Source of the DNA: Gemmobacter denitrificans
GTDB taxonomy: Bacteria > Pseudomonadota > Alphaproteobacteria > Rhodobacterales > Rhodobacteraceae
Length of the DNA stretch: 64,000 nucleotides
Assembly (NCBI RefSeq): GCF_036964905.1
Contig: NZ_JBALHR010000004.1
Span: 1 to 64,000 of the forward strand
Direction of reading: 5' to 3'
Shown one piece after another: positions 22,999 to 31,602 of the stretch. Each line of letters starts with the position of its first letter. Positions within the stretch are counted from its first letter, which is position 1. A program made the position numbers and the translations under genes. Under the pieces are notes generated by a model. It was not told the DNA's origin. It searched no databases and saw nothing but the letters and a program-made list of their open reading frames with translations.

Positions 22999-23283
22999 CA
23001 TTTCGGGGGGCTGTTCGCTTCCGGGTCGCATTCTTGCGCGTGACTTTCTGCCCGATACAGACCCAGACCAAATCAAAGCAGCAAGACGGATCTGCCCTTC
23101 ACGCTGAAAAACGCAGAAGCCTGGCAAGTGCGAAGCGACTACGCGGAACGATCCCGCCAGTGCCAGCAGCCTGCGCGATCCTGAACTTGTTTCCGGGCGA
23201 AATACACCTTTAAAGTGAGAGAGCGCGGGCAAATCTACCTAAAGTTTGCGCGCCACTTAGGGAATGTCGGCAAAGGAGATGCC

Positions 23284-23664
23284 ATGAGAATCGCTGTAAC
23301 ATTGGCTGCGGCCGGTCTTTTACTTCTATCCGCATGTGGAGGCGGTCCCATCCAGCCGAATGTTGCTTCCATGAATGTTTCCAAAGACGGACACATGGTC
23401 TCTGGTCGGTACAACGCCCAAGGCTTTTCAGAGAGCGAAATCAAAACACTTGCCGCAAAAATGTGCGGAGGCTCGATCACTTCGTTCGGGTTGAAAGACA
23501 GCGATGATGGTATTGGCTTCGCTGCAAAGTGCGCAGGACAAAGCCCCTACGGTGGATTTGCAGGCAGCACTTTCTACCGCAAAGAAAATGGCACCGCTGA
23601 AGGATACATAACCTACTCCAACAACGGTAATCTTGCTCAGGAAAAGACGGTCATCAAGCTATAG
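23284..23664 (+). CDS. Small lipoprotein of unknown function, lower GC than neighbours
   Basis: 126 residues. A signal peptide ends in the lipobox LLSA-C (AGLLLLSACGGG), so the mature protein should be lipid-anchored, probably in the outer membrane. The mature part has paired cysteines in KMCGG and AAKCAG and a Gly/Asn-rich end (TYSNNGNL) suggesting beta structure. AAAGGAG lies seven bases before the ATG. Codon use (AAA, AAT, TCT, TCC) and base content are clearly more AT-rich than the flanking genes, hinting at recent acquisition. It is isolated: terminators stand on both sides. No function can be assigned. Confidence 0.75.
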   Translation: MRIAVTLAAAGLLLLSACGGGPIQPNVASMNVSKDGHMVSGRYNAQGFSESEIKTLAAKMCGGSITSFGLKDSDDGIGFAAKCAGQSPYGGFAGSTFYRKENGTAEGYITYSNNGNLAQEKTVIKL

Positions 23665-23681
23665 GCAAGGGCCGGAGAGTT

Positions 23682-23714
23682 CGCTTCACCCGTATCCACG
23701 ATACGGATGAAGCG
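23682..23714 (+). repeat. Long imperfect hairpin after the lipoprotein gene
   Basis: CGCTTCA-CC-CGTATC and GATACG-GA-TGAAGCG form a 14-15 pair stem with one mismatch and a 3-base loop, 18 bases past the stop codon. It directly precedes a second hairpin with a T-tract, giving a tandem terminator arrangement. Confidence 0.65.
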
Positions 23715-23721
23715 CACCAGC

Positions 23722-23758
23722 GAACCCCGCGCCATAAGGCTCGGGGTTCCTTTTGTTT
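23722..23758 (+). terminator. Terminator of the lipoprotein gene
   Basis: GAACCCCG (23722-23729) pairs with CGGGGTTC (23742-23749), followed by CTTTTGTTT. This is a good Rho-independent terminator. Confidence 0.85.
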
Positions 23759-23818
23759 CTGCGGTCTGGAGCCTGGAGACCGGATCACTCAGAAGATTCC
23801 CCAGATTGCTTGCTCGCT

Positions 23819-24385
23819 TCACCGTGCCATCCCATGATACTCCGGGTTCGGGCGCATCTCGACCGCTGCGGCCACGCGGTTTGACATGTTGTAGAATGCC
23901 GCCACCGCCGCGATGTCCCAGATATCGGCATCGCTGAACCCCGCAGCGCGCAAGGCGGCGCGATCATCTTCGCCCATGTCGGCGGGGGCGTTGGTCAGCT
24001 TTACCGCAAAGGCCAGCATGGCCCGCTGGCGGGGGGTGATGTCCGCCACCCGCCAATTCTGGGCGATGGTTTCGGCAAGTGCGGGATTGCCGGTCAACTG
24101 CCGCAGGGCTGCGCCATGCGCGGTCAGACAATAGACGCAGGCATTCTGGGCCGACACGGCCACCGCGATCATTTCGCGCTCGGCCTTGGTCAGGCCGGAC
24201 GGGGCCAGCATCAGATCGTTGTACATCGCCGAAAAGGCCCACAGCTTTTCGGCATCAAAGGCATAGGCCAGCAGCACATTGGGGATCAGCCCCAGCTTTT
24301 CGCGGCACTTGTCGAAATAGGTCGCCACATCTTCGGGCAGCGGGGCTTCAGGTTCCAGATCCAGCGCGGTTACTTTGTCGGTCAT
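23819..24385 (-). CDS. AhpD-like peroxidase-related enzyme (carboxymuconolactone decarboxylase fold)
   Basis: 188 residues. The AhpD core motif is present as C83-V-Y-C86 with H90 (NACVYCLTAH), the redox-active pair and proton relay of alkylhydroperoxidase-like proteins. The N-terminal KCREKLGLIPNVLLAYA and C-terminal DIAAVAAFYNMSNRVA are typical of the uncharacterised peroxidase-related subfamily. It probably reduces peroxides or disulfides. It is transcribed alone, divergent from a GST gene with a 107-base gap, which suggests a shared oxidative-stress theme. Confidence 0.9.
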   Translation of the reverse strand: MTDKVTALDLEPEAPLPEDVATYFDKCREKLGLIPNVLLAYAFDAEKLWAFSAMYNDLMLAPSGLTKAEREMIAVAVSAQNACVYCLTAHGAALRQLTGNPALAETIAQNWRVADITPRQRAMLAFAVKLTNAPADMGEDDRAALRAAGFSDADIWDIAAVAAFYNMSNRVAAAVEMRPNPEYHGMAR

Positions 24386-24492
24386 GTCAGTCCTCCCTGC
24401 GTCGCAGGGTGCAACGGGCCGCGCCGGGTTCCAACCCGGAAATTCCGCGCCTATCCTGCGGCCAGCCCTGACCCGAATCGTGGAGCCCGATC

Positions 24493-25104
24493 ATGCGCCT
24501 GTATCACTCGCCGACCTCGCCCTATGTGCGCAAGGTTGTGGTCACCCTGTCCGAAACGGGGCTGCTGGAGAAGGTGGCGCTGGTGCCGGTGCAGACAACA
24601 CCCATCGCCCCCGATGACCTGATCCTGGCGCAGAACCCGCTAGGCAAGATCCCGGCGCTGGAGCTGGACACGGGCGAGGTGCTGTATGACAGCCGGGTGA
24701 TCTGTCGCTGGATCGACGATCATGCCGGGGCTGGGCTCTATGGCACCGGGGCCGCGCATTGGCCCATCGTCACGCTTGAGGCCACAGCGGATGGCATTCT
24801 CGATGCTGCCGTGCTGATGGTCTATGAATGGCGCATGCGTCCTGAAGAGCGGCGCCATTCCCCTTGGGTCGAAGGGCAATGGGGCAAGATTGCCCGCGCG
24901 CTGGACGCGCTTGAAACACGCTGGATGGACCGGCTGCAAGGCCCGCTGACCATGGGCCAGATCGCGGTTGGGGCCGCCCTGGGCTATCTGGATTTCCGGC
25001 ATGCCGATCGTGGTTGGCGGGCCGATCATCCGCATCTGGCTGCTTGGGAAGCAGAGTTTTCGGCCCGCCCCTCCATGCAGGCAACCCGCCCCCCTGCCGC
25101 CTGA
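24493..25104 (+). CDS. Glutathione S-transferase
   Basis: 203 residues. N-terminal thioredoxin-like domain with SPTSPYVRKV (Ser as likely glutathione activator), cis-Pro in KIPAL and the glutathione gamma-glutamyl site DSRVICRW. The helical C-terminal domain contains GQIAVGAALGYLDFR. The build resembles beta/YfcF-type bacterial GSTs. No substrate can be predicted. It is the second GST in the window; the first is at 10547. Confidence 0.9.
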   Translation: MRLYHSPTSPYVRKVVVTLSETGLLEKVALVPVQTTPIAPDDLILAQNPLGKIPALELDTGEVLYDSRVICRWIDDHAGAGLYGTGAAHWPIVTLEATADGILDAAVLMVYEWRMRPEERRHSPWVEGQWGKIARALDALETRWMDRLQGPLTMGQIAVGAALGYLDFRHADRGWRADHPHLAAWEAEFSARPSMQATRPPAA

Positions 25105-25164
25105 CTGTGGGCTGATGCGCCTTGTGCCTGCCTTTGCAGAGCGCAGTCCCCCGTAACCACAATG

Positions 25165-25194
25165 TTGCCGTCACCGACACAAGGGGTGCTATGA
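25165..25194 (+). promoter_or_regulatory. Possible petABC promoter
   Basis: TTGCCG (25165-25170) and CTATGA (25189-25194), 18-base spacer. If used, it gives petA a leader of about 335 bases. The 429-base gap 25105-25533 has a small hairpin (GGCACG/CGTGCC, 25292-25309) and no gene I can support. Confidence 0.35.
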
Positions 25195-25533
25195 CGGGGC
25201 ATCCGGTGGGCCTGTCGGTGGTCCAAGTTCCCGGAATCGGAGCCGTGGGCATGGCCCGTTCCGCCCCGACTGTGCAGGCCATGCCGGCACCGGCACGGCA
25301 ATGCGTGCCAAAGCCCCGTTCGTCCGACAGGTTTTCCGGACCGTTAGGAAGCCTGGGCCGCGCCTTCAAGGCCACAGCGCAACAAAAGGTCGCATTCGCA
25401 GGGCCTGCGCGGCTTTGACCGCTGGACGTAGGGCAGGGCCTTGGCTAAAACCCGCCCATCCGGGCTGTGGGCGACCACTGCCCCTGGTTTTGCATGGGTC
25501 GCATGAGGCGGCCCTTGAGAGGGAGAAGATCTC

Positions 25534-26094
25534 GTGTCCCACGCAGAAGATCACGCAGGCACCCGCAGGGATTTCCTGTATTATGCGACGGCCGGTGCCG
25601 GCGCGGTGGCGACCGGTGCCGCCGTCTGGCCGCTGGTCAACCAGATGAATGCCTCGGCCGATGTCCGCGCGCTTGCCTCGATCTATGTCGATGTCTCGGG
25701 CGTGGCCGTGGGCTCGCAGCTGACCGTGAAATGGCGCGGCAAGCCGGTCTTCATCCGCCGTCGCACCCCTGAGGAAATCGAAGCTGCCCGCGCAGTGCAG
25801 CTGAGCGATCTGATCGATACCCAGTCGGAAAATGCCAACAAGCCTGGCACCGATGCCTCCGATGCCAACCGTTCGCTGGATGAAGCGGGCGAATGGCTGG
25901 TGATGCTGGGGGTTTGCACCCATCTGGGTTGCGTGCCGCTGGGCAATGGCGCGGGCGAATTCGGCGGCTGGTTCTGCCCCTGCCACGGGTCGCATTACGA
26001 CACTGCGGGCCGTATCCGCAAAGGCCCCGCGCCGCGCAACCTGGATGTGCCGGTGGCCAAGTTCACCGACGAAACCACGATCCTGCTGGGCTGA
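25534..26094 (+). CDS. petA: Ubiquinol-cytochrome c reductase Rieske iron-sulfur subunit
   Basis: 186-residue Rieske protein of the cytochrome bc1 complex; it accepts the first electron from ubiquinol and shuttles it to cytochrome c1. A twin-arginine-type N-terminus (TRRDFLYYATAGAG) with an uncleaved membrane anchor precedes the soluble domain. Cluster motifs are C128-T-H130-L-G-C133 and C148-P-C150-H151, giving two Cys and two His ligands plus the disulfide pair. Translation starts at GTG with GGGAGA upstream. It is the first gene of petABC, with 12 bases to petB. Confidence 0.97.
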   Translation: MSHAEDHAGTRRDFLYYATAGAGAVATGAAVWPLVNQMNASADVRALASIYVDVSGVAVGSQLTVKWRGKPVFIRRRTPEEIEAARAVQLSDLIDTQSENANKPGTDASDANRSLDEAGEWLVMLGVCTHLGCVPLGNGAGEFGGWFCPCHGSHYDTAGRIRKGPAPRNLDVPVAKFTDETTILLG

Positions 26095-26106
26095 GGAGTA
26101 TACCCA

Positions 26107-27420
26107 ATGGCCGGAATTCCGCACGACCATTACGAGCCCGCATCGGGCGTTGAGAAGTGGCTGCACAAGCGCCTGCCCATCGTCGGGCTCGCCTATGACA
26201 CTCTGATGATCCCCACGCCCAAGAACCTGAACTGGATGTGGATCTGGGGCATCGTTCTGACTTTCTGCCTTGCCCTGCAGATCGTGACCGGCATCGTGCT
26301 GGTGATGCACTACACCCCGCATGTCGATCTGGCCTTTGCGTCGGTCGAACATATCATGCGTGACGTGAATGGCGGCTGGGCGCTGCGCTACCTGCACGCC
26401 AACGGCGCTTCGCTGTTCTTCGTGGCCGTGTATCTGCACATCTTCCGCGGCCTGTACTACGGATCGTACAAGGCCCCGCGCGAAGTGACCTGGCTGATCG
26501 GCATGATCATCTATCTGATGATGATGGGTACCGCCTTCATGGGCTATGTGCTGCCATGGGGGCAGATGTCCTTCTGGGGCGCGACCGTGATCACCGGCCT
26601 GTTCGGTGCGATCCCGGGTGTCGGCCCTTCGATTCAGGACTGGCTGCTGGGCGGGCCTGCAGTGGACAATGCCACGCTGAACCGCTTCTTCTCGCTGCAT
26701 TACCTGTTGCCCTTCGTGATTGCGGCGCTGGTTGCCGTGCATATCTGGGCCTTCCACACGACCGGCAACAACAACCCGACCGGGGTTGAGGTGCGTCGCG
26801 GGTCGAAGGAAGAAGCCAAGAAAGACACCGTGCCGTTCTGGCCGTACTATGTGATCAAGGACCTGTTCGCGCTGGCCGTGATCCTGGTGGTGTTCTTTGC
26901 CATCGTCGGCTTCATGCCCAACTATCTGGGTCACCCCGACAACTATATCGAGGCGAACCCGTTGGCCACGCCGGCCCATATCGTGCCGGAATGGTACTTC
27001 CTGCCCTTCTACGCGATCCTGCGCGCCTTCACCGCCGATGTCTGGGTGGTGCAACTGACCAGCTTCCTGACCTTCGGGATCGTGGACGCCAAGTTCTTCG
27101 GCGTGGTCGCCATGTTCGGCGCGATTGCGGTGATGGCGCTGGCCCCCTGGCTGGATACTTCGTCGGTGCGGTCGGGCAAGTATCGCCCGATGTTCAAATG
27201 GTGGTTCGCGCTGCTGTGCTTCGATTTCGTCGTGCTGATGTGGGTGGGTGCGATGCCGACCGATCCGCCCTATGACTGGATCTCGCTCATAGCCTCTACC
27301 TACTGGTTCGCCTATTTCCTCGTGATCCTGCCGCTGCTCGGGGTGATCGAAAAGCCGCTGCCGCAGCCCGCGACCATCGAGGAAGACTTCAAGGCCCATT
27401 ACCCGCATGCGGCCGAGTGA
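26107..27420 (+). CDS. petB: Cytochrome b subunit of bc1 complex
   Basis: 437-residue integral membrane subunit with eight predicted helices that holds two b hemes and the quinol-oxidising and quinone-reducing sites. Visible hallmarks are the paired heme-ligand histidines in helices B and D (RYLHANGAS, YLHIFRGLYYGS; SLHYLLPF, AVHIWAFH), the Qo-site PEWY (VPEWYFLPFYAILR), and GYVLPWGQMSFWGATVITGL. The full-length bc1-type fused b is present, not the split b6/IV form. Strong ribosome site GAGGA. Confidence 0.98.
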   Translation: MAGIPHDHYEPASGVEKWLHKRLPIVGLAYDTLMIPTPKNLNWMWIWGIVLTFCLALQIVTGIVLVMHYTPHVDLAFASVEHIMRDVNGGWALRYLHANGASLFFVAVYLHIFRGLYYGSYKAPREVTWLIGMIIYLMMMGTAFMGYVLPWGQMSFWGATVITGLFGAIPGVGPSIQDWLLGGPAVDNATLNRFFSLHYLLPFVIAALVAVHIWAFHTTGNNNPTGVEVRRGSKEEAKKDTVPFWPYYVIKDLFALAVILVVFFAIVGFMPNYLGHPDNYIEANPLATPAHIVPEWYFLPFYAILRAFTADVWVVQLTSFLTFGIVDAKFFGVVAMFGAIAVMALAPWLDTSSVRSGKYRPMFKWWFALLCFDFVVLMWVGAMPTDPPYDWISLIASTYWFAYFLVILPLLGVIEKPLPQPATIEEDFKAHYPHAAE

Positions 27421-27439
27421 GAGAAAGGAACGGACTGAG

Positions 27440-28231
27440 ATGTTTCGTAAAATCGCAATCAGCGCCATTTCCGCTCTTGCCCTGATGTCGGGCGCTGCCT
27501 TGGCGGCTGGCGCGGAAGGCCATATCGAAGACGTTGCCTTCGCCCATGAAGGCCCGTTTGGCACCTTCGACAAGAACCAGCTGCAGCGCGGCCTGCAGGT
27601 GTTCACCGAGGTCTGCTCGGGCTGCCATGGCATGAAGTTCGTGCCGATCCGCACCCTGGCCGATGAAGGTGGCCCAGAACTGCCCGCCGATCAGGTGCGC
27701 GCCTATGCGGCCAGCCTGGACGAGGTGGAACTGCCGGGTGGTGAAGCCCGCCCGCGTGAATGGACCGACAAGTTCCCGTCGCGTTCGGGTGAGGGTATGG
27801 GCCCGGACCTGAGCCTGATGGCCAAGGCCCGCGCCGGGTTCCACGGCCCCTATGGCACCGGCATCAGCCAGTTGGTGAATGGCATCGGCGGCCCGGAATA
27901 CATCTATTCGATCCTGACCGGCTATACCGGCGAGACGAAGGAAGAGGCCGGGACGACCTTCTACGAAAACCACGCCTTCCCAGGGGGCTGGATTGCCATG
28001 CCGCCTCCGCTGTCGGATGATCAGGTCACCTATGCCGACGGCCATCCTGCCACCTTGCATCATATGGCGGAAGATGTGTCGGCCTTCCTGATGTGGACGG
28101 CGGAACCCAAGATGATGGCCCGCAAGCAGATGGGCTTTGTCGCCGTTACCTTCCTGATCCTGCTGTCAACGCTGCTTTACCTGACCAACAAGCGGCTTTG
28201 GGCTGGCATCAAGGGCAAGACGCACGCCTGA
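27440..28231 (+). CDS. petC: Cytochrome c1 subunit of bc1 complex
   Basis: 263 residues. Signal peptide (ISAISALALMSGAALA), heme c attachment site C59-S-G-C62-H63, and a C-terminal membrane anchor (GFVAVTFLILLSTLLYLTNKRLW). It transfers electrons from the Rieske protein to soluble or membrane-bound cytochrome c. I chose the ATG at 27440, which has AAGGAA upstream and begins the signal peptide. Last gene of petABC, followed by a strong terminator. Confidence 0.97.
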   Translation: MFRKIAISAISALALMSGAALAAGAEGHIEDVAFAHEGPFGTFDKNQLQRGLQVFTEVCSGCHGMKFVPIRTLADEGGPELPADQVRAYAASLDEVELPGGEARPREWTDKFPSRSGEGMGPDLSLMAKARAGFHGPYGTGISQLVNGIGGPEYIYSILTGYTGETKEEAGTTFYENHAFPGGWIAMPPPLSDDQVTYADGHPATLHHMAEDVSAFLMWTAEPKMMARKQMGFVAVTFLILLSTLLYLTNKRLWAGIKGKTHA

Positions 28232-28250
28232 TCTTCAGATCATGACCAAG

Positions 28251-28282
28251 AAAAAACCCCGCAGTTACCTGCGGGGTTTTTG
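28251..28282. terminator. Bidirectional terminator between petC and thiQ
   Basis: An A-run, CCCCGCAG (28257-28264), loop TTAC, CTGCGGGG (28269-28276), then five T. A/T tracts on both sides let it serve the convergent petABC and thiBPQ transcripts. Confidence 0.93.
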
Positions 28283-28292
28283 CTTTTGCGCG

Positions 28293-28979
28293 TCAGCCTT
28301 GGCCCAGATAGGCGGCGAGCGCAGGCGGCGGATGATCCAGCAGGGTGGCGGTGGGTCTTGCCGGTTCGGCCCTGCCTTCGGCCACCAGCACGGTCTGATC
28401 GGCAAAGGCGCGGGCATCGCCCGGGTCATGCGTTACCATCAGCACCAGCGCAGGCCCGGCGGTTTCGGCCAACAGGGCCAGCATTTCTGCTTTCAGCGCA
28501 GGCCCGAGCGCGGCAAAGGGTTCATCCAGCAGCAGAATGGGCCGGGCCCGCAACAGGCAGCGCGCCAATGCGGCCCGGCTTTGCTGCCCGCCTGACAGTT
28601 GCGCTGGCTTGCGTGCGCTTAGGCCAGACAGCCCCACCCGCTCCAGCACGGCATCGACCGCGCGATGATCGACACGGCGCAGCGATGGGTCCAGCCCAAG
28701 GCCTAGGTTCTGCGCCACAGTCAGATGCGGAAACAGGTTCTGATCCTGAAACAGCATCGAAAGCGGCCGCCGCCCGGGCGGCAGGGTGTCAATCCTGTCA
28801 CCATGCCAGAGGATGCGGCCGGCTTGCGCTGGCTGAAACCCGGCAATTGCCCCAAGCAGGGTGGATTTTCCCGCACCCGAGGGACCGATCACGGCAATCC
28901 GCGCCCCGGCGGCCAGCGTCAGGTCGGCTTCAAGCCGGAAATCATCCTGCACGATCTGCAGGCCTTCAAGGCTCAGCAT
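28293..28979 (-). CDS. thiQ: Thiamine ABC transporter ATP-binding protein
   Basis: 228-residue ABC ATPase. Walker A GPSGAGKST (32-40), signature LSGGQQ (128-133), Walker B ILLLDEP (148-154) and the switch His in VTHDPGDA. It powers import of thiamine or its phosphates. The start at 28979 begins with the usual LSLEGL strand and overlaps the end of thiP by 14 bases; an upstream in-frame ATG at 29027 would extend it needlessly. The D-loop reads ALGP rather than the usual ALD. Last gene of the TPP-riboswitch-controlled operon. Confidence 0.92.
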   Translation of the reverse strand: MLSLEGLQIVQDDFRLEADLTLAAGARIAVIGPSGAGKSTLLGAIAGFQPAQAGRILWHGDRIDTLPPGRRPLSMLFQDQNLFPHLTVAQNLGLGLDPSLRRVDHRAVDAVLERVGLSGLSARKPAQLSGGQQSRAALARCLLRARPILLLDEPFAALGPALKAEMLALLAETAGPALVLMVTHDPGDARAFADQTVLVAEGRAEPARPTATLLDHPPPALAAYLGQG

Positions 28980-30498
28980 CGGCACGCCCCCATCTGTCAC
29001 AGATACAGAAAACCCCGAAAGCGGCAATCACCAGCAACAGGGCCGTAGCTGCCGCCGCGTCGGTGCGATAGGCCCCCATCAGCCGCTGGATCACCAGTGG
29101 CAGGGTCACGCCGTCTTCGGTGGCGAAAAGGGCGATCACCCCCAGGTCCCCGATTGCCAAGGCCGCACAGAGGCCGGTGGCAAAGCCAAGCGGGCGGCGC
29201 AGGCGGGGCAGGATCAGCAGCCGAAACGCGGCCCAGCCGCGCAGATCCAGCGCCGCCGCCAGCCGCCCATAATCGGCCTGCAACGCCTGCGCATGGGGCA
29301 GGATCAGCCGGTAGGCGAAGGGCAGGGCGATCATCGCGGTGACCAGAACCGTAACAGGCAGCGCAAGGTCGGGCGGATTGGCAAAAGGCCGGATAGCCAG
29401 AAACAGCCCGGTGCCCAGCACAAGCGATGACCCGGCCAGTGGCAGCATCGCCGCCGCCCCTTGCCAACGCGCGCCCTGCGCCACGGCCAGCGCGAGCGTC
29501 AGGGCGGCGCCCACGGCCAGTGGGGCCGCAAGTCCTGCAACCAGCAATGACGCGCCAAGGGCTGGCCAGACCGCGCCCGGCAAATCGGGCAGGCCGATCA
29601 CGCCGCGCAGTGCCACGGCAATCAAGGGGGCGGCCAGAAAAGCGGTTGCCGCCGTGATCACGACAACGTCACAGATGAGTCGCCAGCCACCCGGTGCGGG
29701 CAGGGGCTGCATCCGGTCCAGACCGGCCCCAAAACCGGCCCCTTGGGTGACCATCGCCGCAAGCGCAACCCCGGCACCACAAGCCGCCACCTGTAACACC
29801 GCAAGGGCCGCCGCGCGGCCCAGATCGAAATCAAACCGCACTGCCTGATAGATGGCAAGCTCGACCGTCGTGGCGGCTGGCCCGCCCCCCAGCACCAGCA
29901 CCACCGCGAAGCTGGTCAGGCAGATGGCAAAGATGGCCAAGGTGGCCCCCGGCAGCACGGCGCGCAGCATCGGAATTTCGATGTGCCGCCACAGATCGGC
30001 AGGACCAAAGCCCAGACTTTCGGCCAGCCGCAACCGCTCTGCCGGGATGGCCTGCCAGCCTTGCAGGATCATCCGGGTGGCCAACGGCATGTTCAGAAAG
30101 ACATGGGCCAGCACCACACCGCCCAGCCCGAAGATCGACACGGGCGGCAGGCCCAGACCCGCCAGCACCTGATTGACGATCCCGGCGCGGCCAAAGACGG
30201 CCAGCAGACCCAGCACGGCCACGATCACAGGCAACAGAAACGGGGCGCCAAGCGCGGCGATCAGGGCGCCGCGCCCGGGCCAACGCCGCCGCGCCAAAGC
30301 CCGGGCCAGCGGCACCGCGCAGGTGACGGAAGCCAGCGCCGACAGTGCCGCTTGCAACACCGTAAAGCGCAAGGCGGCCCAATCCGCCGCCGACAAGGCA
30401 GGAGCCACCCCGCCCGAATGCCAGATGACCACAGCCACGGGGCCAAGGGTCAGAACCCCCAGCCCCGCCGCGATCAACGCGCCAGCGCGGCGCGCCAT
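28966..30498 (-). CDS. thiP: Thiamine ABC transporter permease
   Basis: 510 residues, strongly hydrophobic, with about 12 membrane segments in two homologous halves, the fused-permease build of ThiP. Each half has an EAA-like loop for the ATPase (AESLGFGPADLWRHIEIPMLR in shortened form AESLGFG; and AALDLRGWAAFRLLILPRLRR in shortened form ALDLRGW). It overlaps thiB by 25 bases upstream and thiQ by 14 bases downstream, so translation of all three is coupled. Confidence 0.92.
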   Translation of the reverse strand: MARRAGALIAAGLGVLTLGPVAVVIWHSGGVAPALSAADWAALRFTVLQAALSALASVTCAVPLARALARRRWPGRGALIAALGAPFLLPVIVAVLGLLAVFGRAGIVNQVLAGLGLPPVSIFGLGGVVLAHVFLNMPLATRMILQGWQAIPAERLRLAESLGFGPADLWRHIEIPMLRAVLPGATLAIFAICLTSFAVVLVLGGGPAATTVELAIYQAVRFDFDLGRAAALAVLQVAACGAGVALAAMVTQGAGFGAGLDRMQPLPAPGGWRLICDVVVITAATAFLAAPLIAVALRGVIGLPDLPGAVWPALGASLLVAGLAAPLAVGAALTLALAVAQGARWQGAAAMLPLAGSSLVLGTGLFLAIRPFANPPDLALPVTVLVTAMIALPFAYRLILPHAQALQADYGRLAAALDLRGWAAFRLLILPRLRRPLGFATGLCAALAIGDLGVIALFATEDGVTLPLVIQRLMGAYRTDAAAATALLLVIAAFGVFCICDRWGRADAEP

Positions 30499-31454
30499 TC
30501 GTCCAACGCCGGGCCGCGTGCGGCCTCGGCCTCATCTGCTGACAAAAGCAGCGATCTGCCGGGCTGGATCAGGGTTTCAAAGCCCTTGGGCAGCCCTTCT
30601 GCCGGCTGTTTGGCCGGGTACATCCAGTTTGTCGTGGGCAGAACCACCTGCGCCGCATCGCTGAGCATGAAGGTCAGAAAGGCATCGGCAAGTGCCGGTT
30701 GATCGCTGGCGGCCAGTTTGCCCATCACCTCGACCTGCAGGTAATGGCCTTCGTCAAACAGCGCGGCAGTCTTGCTGTCATCCTGTTCGGCGATCAGGTG
30801 ATAGGCAGGCGACGTGGTATAGCTCAGCACCAGATCGGCCTCGCCTTCCAGAAACATGCCATAAGCCTCGGACCAGCCGGGGGTGACAGTCACGATATTG
30901 TCCGCCAGATCGGCCCAGATTTGCCCGGCCTTGTCACCATGGGCGGCCTTGACCCACATCAGCAGGCCCAGACCAGGGGTGGAGGAGCGCGGATCCTGAA
31001 TGACGATCTTCAGGTCAGACGCGGCCAGTTCGACAAAGGACTTGGGGGCGGTCAGTTTGCGATCATGCACGAAGGCGAACCAGCCCCAGTCATAGGGCAG
31101 AAATTCGGCATCCGAAAACGCGACCGGCAGGTTGGTCTGCGGGGTCTGGCCATGCGGTGCAAACAGACCGGTTGCCCGGGCTGCCGAGGTCAGGTTGGTA
31201 TCCAGCCCCAGCACGACATCAGCATTCGATCCGGAACCTTCCAGTTGCAGCCGTGCCAGCAGTGCGGCGCCGTCCCCCGCGGGGGTGAAGCGCAGATCGC
31301 AGGCGCAGGTTGCCTCGAAAGCCTTTTCGATGGCGGGGCCAGGCCCCCATTCGCTGGTGAAGCTGTCATAGGTCAGCACATCAAGCACCGGGGTCTCGGC
31401 ACTGGCCATGGTGGCCAATACAGAAAGACCCGCGGCAAATGGCAAGGATTTCAT
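30474..31454 (-). CDS. thiB: Thiamine-binding periplasmic protein
   Basis: 326 residues. Signal peptide (LPFAAGLSVLATMASA, cleavage before ETPVL) followed by the family start VLTYDSFTSEWGPGP. Mature features of ThiB/TbpA include GDGAALLARL, VVLGLDTNL, YDWGWFAFVHD and the YTTSPAYH ligand region. It delivers thiamine, TMP or TPP to ThiPQ. The ATG at 31454 has AGGAGA seven bases upstream, and this ribosome site is part of a riboswitch-controlled stem (31460-31490). First gene of the thiBPQ operon. Confidence 0.95.
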   Translation of the reverse strand: MKSLPFAAGLSVLATMASAETPVLDVLTYDSFTSEWGPGPAIEKAFEATCACDLRFTPAGDGAALLARLQLEGSGSNADVVLGLDTNLTSAARATGLFAPHGQTPQTNLPVAFSDAEFLPYDWGWFAFVHDRKLTAPKSFVELAASDLKIVIQDPRSSTPGLGLLMWVKAAHGDKAGQIWADLADNIVTVTPGWSEAYGMFLEGEADLVLSYTTSPAYHLIAEQDDSKTAALFDEGHYLQVEVMGKLAASDQPALADAFLTFMLSDAAQVVLPTTNWMYPAKQPAEGLPKGFETLIQPGRSLLLSADEAEAARGPALDEWRAALAR

Positions 31455-31459
31455 GATCT

Positions 31460-31490
31460 TGTCTCCTCTCATCTGCGACGGGCGGAGACA
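31460..31490 (-). promoter_or_regulatory. Shine-Dalgarno sequestering stem of the TPP riboswitch
   Basis: On the minus strand TGTCTCC (31490-31484) is perfectly complementary to GGAGACA (31466-31460), which contains the thiB ribosome-binding site; the loop is 17 bases. The competing strand CTCCGCC (31487-31481) can instead pair with GGCGGAG of the aptamer 3' side (31528-31522), freeing the ribosome site. A small hairpin GCCCC/GGGGC (31511-31495) separates aptamer and stem. Confidence 0.75.
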
Positions 31491-31514
31491 GGACGCCCCA
31501 TTGCACGGGGCCGC

Positions 31515-31595
31515 ACCTTCCCTCCGCCGGTCCTAACCGGTTCAGGTTCAACGGGTCCGCGTTGCCGCGTCTCAGCCCATGGGGCACCCCGAGGT
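31515..31595 (-). ncRNA. TPP riboswitch (THI element)
   Basis: The minus strand carries the conserved TPP aptamer landmarks in order: TCGGGGTGCC, GGCTGAGA, ACCCGTTGAACCTGA, CCGGTTAGGACCGG (P4/P5 arm) and GGCGGAGGGA. P1 can form between ACCT (31595-31592) and AGGT (31518-31515). It lies directly upstream of thiB, so it senses thiamine pyrophosphate and represses thiamine import. The expression platform appears to act on translation initiation (see 31460-31490) because no T-tract terminator is present. Confidence 0.96.
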
Positions 31596-31602
31596 AGAGC
31601 GG

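Noticed and set aside
22903..23232. Minus-strand frame between rpmJ and the lipoprotein gene
   Set aside because: It overlaps the rpmJ 3' end and terminator, and the translation has no family features.
25191..25418. Possible 75-codon gene in the petA leader (start ATG 25191)
   Set aside because: An AAGGGG lies upstream, but the sequence is low-complexity and overlaps the likely -10 box of the pet promoter.
25366..27654. 762-codon minus-strand frame across petA and petB
   Set aside because: Same antisense effect over two certain genes; composition is His/Arg/Gly-rich with no domain pattern.
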